Part shown: positions 8,193 through 16,276 of the stretch, one piece after another | Numbering within the stretch: position 1 is the stretch's first letter | Layout: each line of letters begins with the position of its first letter | NCBI GenBank assembly: GCA_036563505.1 | Contig: DATCMH010000019.1 | Location: 62,001 to 126,000, forward strand | Direction: 5' to 3' | DNA: 64,000 nt | DNA from: DATCMH01 sp036563505 | GTDB lineage: Bacteria; Pseudomonadota; Alphaproteobacteria; Rhizobiales; Beijerinckiaceae | Position numbers and translations under genes: made by a program | The notes under the pieces: generated by a model | Databases searched by the model: none | What the model saw: the letters and a program-made list of their open reading frames with translations, nothing else | Told to the model about the DNA's origin: nothing

Positions 8193-8903
8193 TCACGCAA
8201 TGGCCGCCAGCCGCGGCCGCTCCGGTGCGAGCAGCGCCAGGACCACGTCGGCAAGTTCGTCAAAATGGTGGATGACGACGTCCGGTCCGAGGGTTTCGAC
8301 GGGTACGTCGGAGTAGCCGAACGGCACGGCGACGACCGGCAGGCCCGCGGCCTGGGCCGCGGCGATGTCCGACCGCGAATCGCCGACCATCACGGCGTGA
8401 TGCGGGTCGCCGCCGGCGCGCTCGACGGTGAGCAGGATGTGCCGAGGATCGGGCTTGCACATCGGGAAGGTGTCACGGCCGCAGATCGCGGCGAAGCGGT
8501 CCCTTAGCCCGAGCGCCTCGATCAGCGACACGGCATGGGCCTCGACCTTGTTGGTGCAGACCGCGAGCAGGCAACCCGCGGCTGCCAAGTGGTCGAGCGC
8601 GGCGGCAACTCCCGGGTAAAGAGCCGTCTCTTCGCAGAGGTGCTCGGCGTAATGCGCCAGGAAGGCATCGTAGAGCGCGTCGAGGCGCGCCGGCGCCAGC
8701 TCCTGGCCGGCCAACGCGAACCCGCGCTGGATGAGCGCCTTCGCGCCGGCGCCGATCATGTCGTGAGCCTCGCCCGCGGCGACTCCCGGCAGGCCTTCCC
8801 GCGCGAGGATCGCGTTGAGCGTCGCCACGAGGTCCGGCGCCGTGTCGGCCAGCGTGCCGTCGAGGTCGAAGACGACGGTCGGGGGAAGGGGAGAACGCAT
8901 CAC
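8193..8903 (-). CDS. gph: Phosphoglycolate phosphatase (HAD family)
   Basis: 236 residues. HAD motif I is VFDLDGTLADTAPDL at the N-terminus (nucleophile and acid Asp), motif II is CTNK, and motif IV is MVGDSRSDIAAAQAAG. The helical cap between motifs I and II is of the PGMB/Gph type. It dephosphorylates 2-phosphoglycolate from DNA repair or oxygenase side reactions. GTG start with AGAGG about ten bases upstream; an ATG follows as the next codon and could be used instead. A 7-bp hairpin (8177-8199) lies at its 3' end, between it and the convergent tRNA, but has no T-run. Confidence 0.88.
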   Translation of the reverse strand: MMRSPLPPTVVFDLDGTLADTAPDLVATLNAILAREGLPGVAAGEAHDMIGAGAKALIQRGFALAGQELAPARLDALYDAFLAHYAEHLCEETALYPGVAAALDHLAAAGCLLAVCTNKVEAHAVSLIEALGLRDRFAAICGRDTFPMCKPDPRHILLTVERAGGDPHHAVMVGDSRSDIAAAQAAGLPVVAVPFGYSDVPVETLGPDVVIHHFDELADVVLALLAPERPRLAAIA

Positions 8904-8986
8904 GGTCCGCTAGCCTCTGAACGCCGCAGGATCAACCCGGGCCGCGGTGCTATCGTGCGGCCCTGATTCGATCCGGGGAGGCCGCC

Positions 8987-9445
8987 TTGGGCCCGCTTAA
9001 AGCAATAAGGTTAATGCTCGCTGCATCGCTCGTGCCGGCCGCCCTCGCTGGGCCAGCCCTCGCGGCCTCCTACGAATTCGTGCCGGCGCCGCAGACCGAT
9101 CTCAACCGCATCTATCGGATCGATCGGATCACGGGCGAGGTCTCCTCCTGCCAGTACGGCCTTCAGGAAAGCGGCGTCGGCGTCACGCTCTGCTTCGGGG
9201 CCGGGGAGGGGGCCGGGCCGCAGAATCCAGCCGAGTACGGGCTCATCGCCTCCCGACACGAGCGCGAGGGTGGCGTGTTCCGGGTCAATTATCGCTCGGG
9301 CGAGATGAGCGTCTGCTACGTCTTCGACGAGCGCGTGGTCTGCACCCCGCAGACGACGCCGCCACCGCCTGCGACGGCCTCAGCCCCGCCGACGCCCATG
9401 ACCCCGCTGGGCACGGCCGGATCGACACCGGTGCGTCGCCCGTAA
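8987..9445 (+). CDS. Secreted protein with two cysteine repeats, function unknown
   Basis: 152 residues. A TTG start with a strong GGGGAG six bases upstream, then a signal peptide ending near PALA (residue 26). The mature part has two similar units: IYRIDRITGEVSSC (about 42-55) and VFRVNYRSGEMSVC (about 97-110), each followed by a second Cys (69 and 119), so four cysteines could form two disulfides. The C-terminal 30 residues are Pro/Ala/Thr-rich and disordered. Likely periplasmic. I do not recognise a named family. Confidence 0.75.
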   Translation: MGPLKAIRLMLAASLVPAALAGPALAASYEFVPAPQTDLNRIYRIDRITGEVSSCQYGLQESGVGVTLCFGAGEGAGPQNPAEYGLIASRHEREGGVFRVNYRSGEMSVCYVFDERVVCTPQTTPPPPATASAPPTPMTPLGTAGSTPVRRP

Positions 9446-9547
9446 GAGCCCGACGCCGTTCGCGATCCTGCCGTACCGGCCGCTCGCCTTCCGCGTGGTC
9501 GGCGCGCCGTGGTAGAGGCCGCGAAACTGTCCGCCAGGAGCCGCCGC

Positions 9548-9763
9548 TTGAAGCTCTCCGACCCCACTCTGCTCGTCGGGCGCTGCTATGTCGGTTGCCA
9601 GTGGATCGGCAAGGGCGCTGATCCAGTCGAGAACCCGGCCACGGCGAACCCCACGCCCTGCGGCCTCGCCACCTACTTCTATGCCCGGGATCTCGGCCGG
9701 GTGCCTCGCGTCGCGGAATTCACCGACATCAAGTACACCCTTCACGCCGGGCTCGACCGATGA
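9548..9763 (+). pseudogene. gabD: Internally deleted succinate-semialdehyde dehydrogenase remnant
   Basis: A 71-residue open frame that reads as three collapsed pieces of a GabD-type aldehyde dehydrogenase (normally about 480 residues). Residues 1-34 resemble the N-terminus (LKLSDPTLL, then QWIGKGADPVENPATAN). Residues about 35-57 resemble the region about 80 residues from the normal end (CGLATYFYARDLGRVPRVAE). Residues about 58-71 resemble the C-terminal tail (FTDIKYTLHAGLD). The catalytic Cys/Glu domain and NAD-binding core are gone. Both joins keep the frame. A TTG start with AGGAG eight bases upstream remains, and its TGA overlaps the rpiA start by ATGA, so it may still be translated and coupled to rpiA. 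Confidence 0.7.
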
Positions 9764-10458
9764 GCGCGGACGCTTTGAAGCGCGCGGCCGCCGAACGGGC
9801 GGCCGCCATCGTCAAGGACGGGATGCGTCTCGGGCTCGGCACCGGCTCCACGGCTTCGCTCTTCGTCGAGGCCTTGGGAGAGCGGGTGCGCGGCGGCCTT
9901 TCCGTCGTCGGGGTGCCGACCTCGGAGGCGACGCGGGCCTTGGCTCAGCGCGTCGGCATTCCGCTCACCACCCTCGACGAGACGCCGGAACTCGACCTGA
10001 CGATCGACGGGGCCGACGAGCTCGATGGAGCCTTGCGCCTGATCAAGGGCGGCGGCGGCGCGCTTCTGCGCGAGAAGATCGTCGCCTCCGCGAGCCGGCG
10101 CATGGTCGTGATCGCGGACGGCTCGAAGCAGGTTGCGACGCTGGGCCGCTTTCCCCTGCCGATCGAGGTGGCGACGTTCGGCCTCGCCTCGACGCGCCGG
10201 GCCGTCGAGGCCGCTCTGGCGAAGGCCGGGTGCCCGGTCGAGGCTCGCCCCAGAAGGGCCGCAAAGGGCGACCTTTACGTCACCGACGAGGGACACCGCA
10301 TCCTTGACGCGTCCTGCGGCAGCATCCAAGACCCGGAGGCGCTCGCAGCCGGGCTCGCCGCCGTTCCCGGCGTGGTCGAGCACGGCCTGTTCCTCAACCT
10401 CGCCGCCGGCGCCATCCTCGCGACGGACCGCGGCCTCGTCGAACTCGGTCGGGTCTGA
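9760..10458 (+). CDS. rpiA: Ribose-5-phosphate isomerase A
   Basis: 232 residues, normal RpiA length. Interconverts ribose-5-phosphate and ribulose-5-phosphate in the pentose phosphate pathway. Family motifs are present in order: GLGTGSTA (phosphate loop), TIDGADELD (catalytic Asp/Glu), and IKGGGGALLREKIVA (catalytic Lys/Glu). Its ATG overlaps the stop of the gabD remnant (ATGA), and a DUF2059 gene follows after 27 bases. Confidence 0.96.
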   Translation: MSADALKRAAAERAAAIVKDGMRLGLGTGSTASLFVEALGERVRGGLSVVGVPTSEATRALAQRVGIPLTTLDETPELDLTIDGADELDGALRLIKGGGGALLREKIVASASRRMVVIADGSKQVATLGRFPLPIEVATFGLASTRRAVEAALAKAGCPVEARPRRAAKGDLYVTDEGHRILDASCGSIQDPEALAAGLAAVPGVVEHGLFLNLAAGAILATDRGLVELGRV

Positions 10459-10485
10459 CCGGGTCCCCTCTCGGAGACGTCGCCC

Positions 10486-10989
10486 ATGATCCGCATCTCG
10501 ACCCGCCTTCCCGCGGCGGCCTTCTTCCTCGCGCTGACGGGCGCTGCCCTCGCGCAAGGACAGGCCCAGTACGCCCCGAGCCATCTGGCAGCTGGCCGCG
10601 AGGTTGCTCTCATCGCTGGCGTCGGCCGCACCGTCGATCAGCTCCTCCCGGAGTTTTCCGAGACCTTGCGCCAGATCACGGTCACGCGGCCCGAAGTCAC
10701 GAAGGATCTCAACGAGGTGCTGGACGGGCTCAAGCCCGAGATGGAGCAGCGCAAGCAGGAGGTGATCGAGGCCGCTGCTCGCAGCTTCGCCGGCCGCATG
10801 AGCGAGCCGGAGCTGCGCGAGACGCTCGCCTTCTTCAACTCCGGCGTCGGCAAGAAATTCTCCGACGTGGAGCCTCAAGTCTCGACCGAGGTGCTGGCCG
10901 AGCTCGGCCGCTGGTCTCAGCGCACCTCGGAGTTCGTCGTGACGCGCGTCCGGACCGAGATGGCGAAGCGCGGACACCAGATGCAGTAG
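10486..10989 (+). CDS. DUF2059 domain exported protein
   Basis: 167 residues. Signal peptide with cleavage near ALAQG. The rest is helical and acidic, with the DUF2059 core KQEVIEAAARSFAGRMSEPE followed by LRETLAFFNSGVGKKF. The molecular function of DUF2059 is unknown; it is widespread in proteobacterial periplasms. It sits between rpiA and an O-antigen ligase gene, all on one strand with short spacers. Confidence 0.85.
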   Translation: MIRISTRLPAAAFFLALTGAALAQGQAQYAPSHLAAGREVALIAGVGRTVDQLLPEFSETLRQITVTRPEVTKDLNEVLDGLKPEMEQRKQEVIEAAARSFAGRMSEPELRETLAFFNSGVGKKFSDVEPQVSTEVLAELGRWSQRTSEFVVTRVRTEMAKRGHQMQ

Positions 10990-11008
10990 GCCTTCGCGCG
11001 CCGCTGCG

Positions 11009-12259
11009 ATGCTTGCCCCCTCCATGACCCAGGGTTCGATCCCGAGCGTGCCGTCGCGGCGGCTCTGGGCGCTGGCGGCGGCCGGCCTGGCATTGATGCC
11101 TGTCGGCATGGCGGTGGCGAGCCGCTCGAGCCCCATCTTCGTCGTCCTCGCCGCGCTCGCCGCCTTGTCGGCACTCGCCGTCGAGGGCCGGGCGGGAAGC
11201 GTTGCGTCGGACTTGCGCAGGGCCTTCGCGATGCCGCTTGGGCTCGTGGCGGCGATTTTCGTCGCCTGGTGCGCCGTGACGATCGCCTGGAGTGCGGCGC
11301 CTCGCGTGTCGCTGCACCAGTTCGGCGAGGCGCTCCTGCCGCTCGCCGCGGCGCTCGTTCTCGGCCTCACTCTGCCGGGGCGGGTGCGACGATGGCTGGC
11401 CTGGGGCTTGGCCGGCGCCATAGTGACGGCCGCCGCCCTCATCGCTGCCGAGCTCGCGACGGGGCTGGCCCTGCGACGCGAGCTCGGCACCCGCGCCTCG
11501 ACTTTTATCTTCAACCGGTCCGCGCTGACCCTCCTCGTTCTCCTGCCGGCTGCCTGCGCGCTTGCCTGGGCGAGCCTGCCGAGACGGCGGGCGCAGATCG
11601 TGACGCTCGTCCTCGTCGCTGCGACGGCACTCACCGTGCTGCGCTCCGATAGCGGCGCGGCCATCCTGGGACTGGCGCTGGGGCTTGCAGCCTACGTGAT
11701 GGCCCGCGTGCTGCCGCGGGTGGCGACCGCTCTCGCAGTCCTGGGCATCGTCGCGGCCTTCGCCACGGCGCCCTTCCTTGGCGAGATCGTCGACCGCGTC
11801 GTGCCGGCCAAGGCCCACGAGAGCCTTGCCGAGACCCATTCCCGTGACCGGGTCGAGATCTGGCAGAGTTTTGGCCTTGCCGTGCGCGCGGCGCCGCTGG
11901 TCGGTCAAGGCTTCGGGGTGAGCGCACGGTTCGCAACGACGCCCGTCGCGGCGGCGCTTCCCGTGGACAACCAGATCCTTTTGGCCGTTGGCCACCCGCA
12001 CAACGCGGTTCTCCAGATCTGGGCCGAACTCGGCCTCGTCGGCGCCGGCCTCGCGGCGGCCCTGTTGATCCTGCTGGTGCGGTACCTCGCCGCGCTGCCG
12101 CCCGCTCGCTACGCGCCACGGCTCGCTCTCCTCGCGGGCGCGCTGGCCGTTGCCCTCGTCGGGCACGGGGCTTGGCAGGGCTGGTGGTGGGCCTGCCTCG
12201 GAACGGCGGCCGTGCTGTTTCGGGTCGCGGACAGGATCGAGGACGGAGTTTCGTCATGA
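11009..12259 (+). CDS. O-antigen ligase / Wzy-type polymerase membrane protein
   Basis: 416 residues with about ten to twelve hydrophobic segments. The conserved Wzy_C region shows SRDRVEIWQSFGLAVRAAP, then GQGFG and VGHPHNAVLQIWAELGLVG; the periplasmic His in HPHN matches the catalytic-loop position of the ligase family. It probably joins a glycan to lipid A-core or polymerises surface polysaccharide. ATG at 11009 or 11024, neither with a strong ribosome site. Its TGA overlaps the start of gor by ATGA, an unusual pairing of envelope and redox genes. Confidence 0.85.
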   Translation: MLAPSMTQGSIPSVPSRRLWALAAAGLALMPVGMAVASRSSPIFVVLAALAALSALAVEGRAGSVASDLRRAFAMPLGLVAAIFVAWCAVTIAWSAAPRVSLHQFGEALLPLAAALVLGLTLPGRVRRWLAWGLAGAIVTAAALIAAELATGLALRRELGTRASTFIFNRSALTLLVLLPAACALAWASLPRRRAQIVTLVLVAATALTVLRSDSGAAILGLALGLAAYVMARVLPRVATALAVLGIVAAFATAPFLGEIVDRVVPAKAHESLAETHSRDRVEIWQSFGLAVRAAPLVGQGFGVSARFATTPVAAALPVDNQILLAVGHPHNAVLQIWAELGLVGAGLAAALLILLVRYLAALPPARYAPRLALLAGALAVALVGHGAWQGWWWACLGTAAVLFRVADRIEDGVSS

Positions 12260-13641
12260 GCGGCTACGACGTCGACCTCTTCGTGATCGGCGGCGGCTCC
12301 GGCGGTGTGCGCGCCGCCCGGATCGCGGCGGGTTACGGTGCTCGGGTCAAGGTCGCGGAGGAGTACCGGGTCGGCGGCACCTGCGTCATCCGCGGCTGCG
12401 TGCCGAAGAAGCTGATGGTCTACGCCTCCCGCTTCCCCGACGAGTTCGCGGATGCCGCGGGCTTCGGATGGAGCGTCGAAGGCGTTCGGTTCGACTGGGA
12501 CACGCTCCGGCACAACCGCGACCGCGAGGTCGACCGGCTGGAAGGCATCTACCGCGCGAACCTCGCGAAAGCCGGCGTCGACATCATCGACGACCGCGCG
12601 GTGATCGAGGACGCCCATACCCTCCGCCTCGTGAACTCCGGCACGCGGATCACGGCTGGAGTTATCCTCGTTGCGGTTGGCGCCCACCCGACCCTGGAAC
12701 CACCGATTCCCGGCGGGGACCTCGCGGTCACTTCGAACGAGATCTTTCATCTCGGACGCCTGCCCGAGCGGCTCCTCGTGGTGGGCGGCGGCTACATCGC
12801 CGTGGAGTTCGCCGGCGTGTTCTCTGGGCTCGGCAGCCAGGTCACCCTGCTTCATCGCGGCGATAAGATCCTGCGCGGCTTCGATGACGAGGTGCGCGAC
12901 GCGCTCGCTGCCGCCTACACGCACCGCGGCATCGACCTGAAGCTCGGCGTCACCATCGAGCGCATCGACGCGGTCGGGGCGGAGCGCCACGCCCGCCTCT
13001 CGGACGGTAAGGTGATCACAGCGGACGCGATCCTCGTTGCCACCGGTCGGCGGCCGAACACGAAGGGGCTCGGGCTCAAAGCGGCGGGGATCGGCGTCGA
13101 CGAGGTCGGGGCGATTCCCGTCGACGGCTACTCACGGACGCTGACGCCGTCGATCTTTGCCGTCGGCGATGTCACGAACCGGGCGAATCTCACCCCTGTC
13201 GCGATCCGCGAGGGCCATGCCTTCGCCGATACGGTGTTCGGCGGACGCCCGACCCTCGTCGACCACAACCTCATCGCGACGGCCGTGTTCTCGACCCCGG
13301 AGATCGGCGTCATCGGGCACACGGAAGCGGCGGCCCGCGCGCTCTACGGCGACGTCACGGTCTTTAAATCGTCGTTCCGGCCGATGAAGGCAACCGTCTC
13401 GGGGCGTGAGGAGCGCACCTTCCTCAAGCTCCTCGTCGATCCGGCGAGCGACAAGGTCGTGGGCCTGCACGTGCTCGGCCACGATGCCGGCGAGATCGTC
13501 CAGGCGGCCGCCATCGCGATCACCATGGGCGCGACGAAGGCCGACTTCGATCGTACCATGGCGGTGCACCCGACCGCTGGCGAGGAGCTCGTGACCATGC
13601 GCACGCCCTTCATCGAGAAGAAGGCCGTCGCGGTGGGCTGA
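12256..13641 (+). CDS. gor: Glutathione-disulfide reductase
   Basis: 461 residues. NADPH-dependent FAD enzyme that regenerates reduced glutathione. The N-terminal FAD loop is GGGSGGVRAAR, and the redox-active disulfide is Cys43-VIRG-Cys48. The NADPH Rossmann motif is VGGGYIAVEFAG. The second FAD motif is SIFAVGDV. The C-terminal dimer interface carries MAVHPTAGEE with the catalytic His/Glu. The spacing of the redox Cys pair (CVIRGC) is that of glutathione reductase rather than dihydrolipoamide dehydrogenase. GGACGGAG precedes the ATG, which overlaps the upstream stop by four bases. Confidence 0.95.
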   Translation: MSGYDVDLFVIGGGSGGVRAARIAAGYGARVKVAEEYRVGGTCVIRGCVPKKLMVYASRFPDEFADAAGFGWSVEGVRFDWDTLRHNRDREVDRLEGIYRANLAKAGVDIIDDRAVIEDAHTLRLVNSGTRITAGVILVAVGAHPTLEPPIPGGDLAVTSNEIFHLGRLPERLLVVGGGYIAVEFAGVFSGLGSQVTLLHRGDKILRGFDDEVRDALAAAYTHRGIDLKLGVTIERIDAVGAERHARLSDGKVITADAILVATGRRPNTKGLGLKAAGIGVDEVGAIPVDGYSRTLTPSIFAVGDVTNRANLTPVAIREGHAFADTVFGGRPTLVDHNLIATAVFSTPEIGVIGHTEAAARALYGDVTVFKSSFRPMKATVSGREERTFLKLLVDPASDKVVGLHVLGHDAGEIVQAAAIAITMGATKADFDRTMAVHPTAGEELVTMRTPFIEKKAVAVG

Positions 13642-13760
13642 CTGCGACGGAGCGGGCCGACGCGCCGCACTCGCTTTCCCCGCGCAACCTCGTGTATAGA
13701 CCGCGCCTCGTTTTGTTCGATTGTGGCGCACGCGAAGGATGTGCCGCCGGGAGACAGGTC

Positions 13761-15146
13761 ATGAGCGAGCGTTGGACGCCCGAAAGCTGGCGGGGCAAGC
13801 CGATCCAGCAGGCGCCCTTCTATCCGGACGCGGCGGAACTCGCCGGCGTCGAGCGCCAGCTCGCGGGCTTTCCGCCCCTCGTCTTCGCCGGCGAGGCGCG
13901 CAAGCTCAAGCGCGCCCTGGCTCAGGTCGCGACGGGCGATGCTTTCCTGCTCCAGGGCGGCGATTGCGCCGAGAGTTTCGCGGAGCACTCCGCCGACAAC
14001 ATCCGGGATTTCTTCCGCGTTTTCCTGCAGATGGCGGTCGTGCTCACCTTCGCGGGCTCCTCGCCCGTGGTGAAGGTCGGCCGCGTCGCGGGCCAGTTCG
14101 CCAAGCCCCGCTCGGCTCCGACGGAGACCGTCGACGGCGTGGAACTGCCGAGCTACCGCGGCGACATCGTCAACGACATCGCTTTCACCGACGCCGCGCG
14201 CACCCCGGACGCCCGCCGCCAGCTCATGGCCTACAGGCAGTCGGCGGCGACGCTCAACCTGATTCGCGCTTTCGCGACCGGCGGATACGCCAATCTCGAG
14301 AACGTCCATCGCTGGACGCTTGGATTCGTGAAGGACTCGCCGCAATCGTCCCGATATCGTGAGTTGGCGGAGCGGATCACCGAGACTCTCGACTTCATGC
14401 GGGCCATCGGCATCGACCCGGAGCGTCATCCGGAGATGCGGATCACCGATTTCTACACGAGCCACGAGGCCCTGCTCCTGGGCTACGAGGAGGCCCTGAC
14501 CCGCGTCGATTCGACGAGCGGCGACTGGTACGCCACCTCCGGCCACATGATCTGGATCGGTGACCGCACGCGCCAGCTCGACCATGCCCATGTCGAGTAT
14601 GCCCGGGGCATCCGGAACCCGATCGGCTTGAAATGCGGTCCGTCCCTGAAGCCGGACGAGCTCCTGAAACTCATTGACCTGCTCAACCCGCAGGACGAGG
14701 CGGGCCGCCTGACGCTGATCTGCCGCTTCGGCGCCGACAAAGTCTTCGATCACCTGCCGGCCCTGGTGCGCGCCGTGAAGCGGGAGGGCCGCACCGTCGT
14801 TTGGTCCTGCGACCCGATGCACGGCAACACCATCAAGGCGGGCTCAGGGTACAAGACACGCCCCTTCGAGTTCATCATGCAGGAAGTGCGCAACTTCTTC
14901 GCCGTGCATCAGGCGGAGGGCACCCATGCCGGCGGCGTTCACCTCGAGATGACGGGGCAGAACGTGACCGAGTGCACCGGTGGCGCGCGGGCGCTCACCG
15001 ACGCTGACCTGCACGATCGCTATCACACCTACTGCGACCCGCGCCTCAACGCCGAGCAGGCCCTGGAGTTGGCGTTCCTAACCGCCGAGCTGATCAAGCG
15101 CGAGCGGCAGGGCCGCGAGCGTCCGCGCGCGGAAGCGGCGGAGTAG
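13761..15146 (+). CDS. aroG: Class II 3-deoxy-7-phosphoheptulonate (DAHP) synthase
   Basis: 461 residues, the length of plant-type (class II) DAHP synthases, which condense PEP and erythrose-4-phosphate as the first step of the shikimate pathway. It opens with the family start region WTPESWRGKPIQQAPFYPD. Key motifs are LLQGGDCAESF (metal-binding Cys), KVGRVAGQFAKPRS, and WSCDPMHGNT (metal His). GGVHLEMTGQNVTECTGG is near the C-terminus. ATG at 13761 has GGAG seven bases upstream; a TATAGA box sits about 65 bases before it but no good -35 element pairs with it. A strong hairpin follows the stop. Confidence 0.95.
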   Translation: MSERWTPESWRGKPIQQAPFYPDAAELAGVERQLAGFPPLVFAGEARKLKRALAQVATGDAFLLQGGDCAESFAEHSADNIRDFFRVFLQMAVVLTFAGSSPVVKVGRVAGQFAKPRSAPTETVDGVELPSYRGDIVNDIAFTDAARTPDARRQLMAYRQSAATLNLIRAFATGGYANLENVHRWTLGFVKDSPQSSRYRELAERITETLDFMRAIGIDPERHPEMRITDFYTSHEALLLGYEEALTRVDSTSGDWYATSGHMIWIGDRTRQLDHAHVEYARGIRNPIGLKCGPSLKPDELLKLIDLLNPQDEAGRLTLICRFGADKVFDHLPALVRAVKREGRTVVWSCDPMHGNTIKAGSGYKTRPFEFIMQEVRNFFAVHQAEGTHAGGVHLEMTGQNVTECTGGARALTDADLHDRYHTYCDPRLNAEQALELAFLTAELIKRERQGRERPRAEAAE

Positions 15147-15164
15147 GTCAGCCCTCGACGACAA

Positions 15165-15188
15165 AGGGCGGCCCCGAGGGGCCGCCCT
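15165..15188 (+). terminator. Hairpin terminator after DAHP synthase
   Basis: A ten-bp perfect stem (AGGGCGGCCC / GGGCCGCCCT) with a CGAG loop starts 18 bases after the stop. It is preceded by an A-run but lacks a T-run on the plus side; its A-run would give a T-run for minus-strand transcripts from the small gene at 15250-15333, so it may act in both directions. Confidence 0.6.
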
Positions 15189-15249
15189 GATGACGCGACG
15201 CTTACGCATACTCGTGACGGACAGGCTCGCGCCGTCCGTTTTTCTGTTC

Positions 15250-15333
15250 TCAGCTCAAGTAGCCGAGAAAGAACAGGATCAAGATGATCGGCAGAGGAAT
15301 GCCGATGAGCCAAAGAAGACCACCGCGAAGCAT
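15250..15333 (-). CDS. 27-residue hydrophobic membrane protein, stress-promoter controlled
   Basis: A very short gene: MLRGGLLWLIGIPLPIIL, then a hydrophobic stretch to GYLS. One transmembrane helix with a Pro-rich kink (GIPLP). Support that it is real: an optimal GGAGG ribosome site seven bases before the ATG; a near-ideal EcfG promoter ending 32 bases before the ATG; a terminator-type hairpin downstream; and dissimilarity to the neighbouring frames. Similar tiny proteins with an IG(I/V)P(L/I)PI(I/L) core occur in rhizobia to my recollection, usually unannotated. Function unknown. It could modulate a membrane enzyme under general stress. Confidence 0.75.
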   Translation of the reverse strand: MLRGGLLWLIGIPLPIILILFFLGYLS

Positions 15334-15364
15334 CTGTTTGCCTCCAGCTTGGAACTGTTGATTC

Positions 15365-15389
15365 AACGACGCTGAACCGCCCAGGTTCC
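15365..15389 (-). promoter_or_regulatory. EcfG-type general stress promoter
   Basis: Read on the minus strand: GGAAC, 16 bases, CGTT. This is an exact match to the alphaproteobacterial sigma-EcfG consensus (GGAAC-N16/17-CGTT). Its -10 element ends 32 bases before the ATG of the 27-residue protein, leaving a short leader that contains the GGAGG ribosome site. Confidence 0.75.
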
Positions 15390-15418
15390 AGCCAAGCTCG
15401 GGAGGCTTGCGCGGGGCG

Positions 15419-16240
15419 ATGCTCGCCGAACTCACCCTACGCTTCGGGGCTGTCACCACTGAAAGTGCGCGCCGTCTCGGCTTCGTCCGCGCCAGCGTCG
15501 CGCTCTGGTCCCGCGCCACGCGGCACCGCCGGGCCTGGGCGCCGCACGAGGCGCGCTGCCACGCTGCCGTGCGCCGGTCCCTGGCCGACCTGCCTCGCCG
15601 CGGCACCGTCGTGGTTCTCGGGTCGGGCCTCGTCCGCGACGTGCCGATTGACGACCTTCTCTCAACCTTCGAGCGCATCGTTCTGGTCGACGCGGTCCAC
15701 CTCTGGCCGGTGCGACGGCGGTTCCGGCGCGAGCCGAAGGTCAGCTTCGTCGTGCGCGACCTCTCCGGCCATGCCGGCCTGCTTGAGCGGGGCGACCCTC
15801 CCCGGGCCGACCCCCTCGCGGACATCTGCGATGGTCCCAGCCTCGACCTCGTGATCTCGGCGAACCTCCTCTCGCAACTGCCTCTCGCGGCGGAAGATAT
15901 CCTTGAGGACGGGGCCGACCTGCCGCCGGACCTGCCTCGGCGCATCGTCGAGGCGCACTTGGCCGATCTCGCTTCGCTGCCCTGCCGCGTCTGTCTCCTG
16001 ACCGACGTCGTGATGCGCGACGTCGCGCCGGACGGGACGGTGCTCGACAGTCTCGATCTTCTGCGCGGAGTCGCGCTGCCCGAGCCGGACGAGGCTTGGG
16101 ATTGGACGGTCGCCCCGCGGGGCGAGATCAGCCGGCGCTTCGCCGTGATCCACCACGTCCACGCCTACGCGGATCTCGCAGCCTCTCGCGCAAGGAGCGG
16201 TTTGCGCGGCTGCGATGGCGAGGGGCGGTCGAGCGGCTGA
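15419..16240 (+). CDS. Conserved-looking cytosolic protein with Rossmann-type motif, function unknown
   Basis: 273 residues from the ATG at 15419 (an earlier in-frame TTG at 15407 is less likely). No signal or membrane segment. TVVVLGSGLVRDVPIDDLL followed by ERIVLVDAVHLWPVRRR resembles the glycine loop and acidic strand of a SAM-dependent methyltransferase. LDLVISANLLSQLPL resembles the motif after strand 4. The catalytic motif cannot be identified, so methyltransferase is a guess from fold cues. The C-terminus is Arg/Gly-rich. It begins in the region that also carries the stress promoter of the divergent 27-residue gene. Confidence 0.65.
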   Translation: MLAELTLRFGAVTTESARRLGFVRASVALWSRATRHRRAWAPHEARCHAAVRRSLADLPRRGTVVVLGSGLVRDVPIDDLLSTFERIVLVDAVHLWPVRRRFRREPKVSFVVRDLSGHAGLLERGDPPRADPLADICDGPSLDLVISANLLSQLPLAAEDILEDGADLPPDLPRRIVEAHLADLASLPCRVCLLTDVVMRDVAPDGTVLDSLDLLRGVALPEPDEAWDWTVAPRGEISRRFAVIHHVHAYADLAASRARSGLRGCDGEGRSSG

Positions 16241-16276
16241 TAATGGTGAGGTCGATGTCCCTCGACGGAGGTTGCC

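Noticed and set aside
8177..8199. Hairpin between tRNA-Val and gph as a terminator
   Set aside because: Only a 7-bp stem, no T-run, and it overlaps the gph stop; too weak to list as a terminator.
10835..12166. A 443-codon minus frame rich in Arg, Gly, Glu
   Set aside because: Antisense to the O-antigen ligase; low complexity, no signal, no ribosome site.
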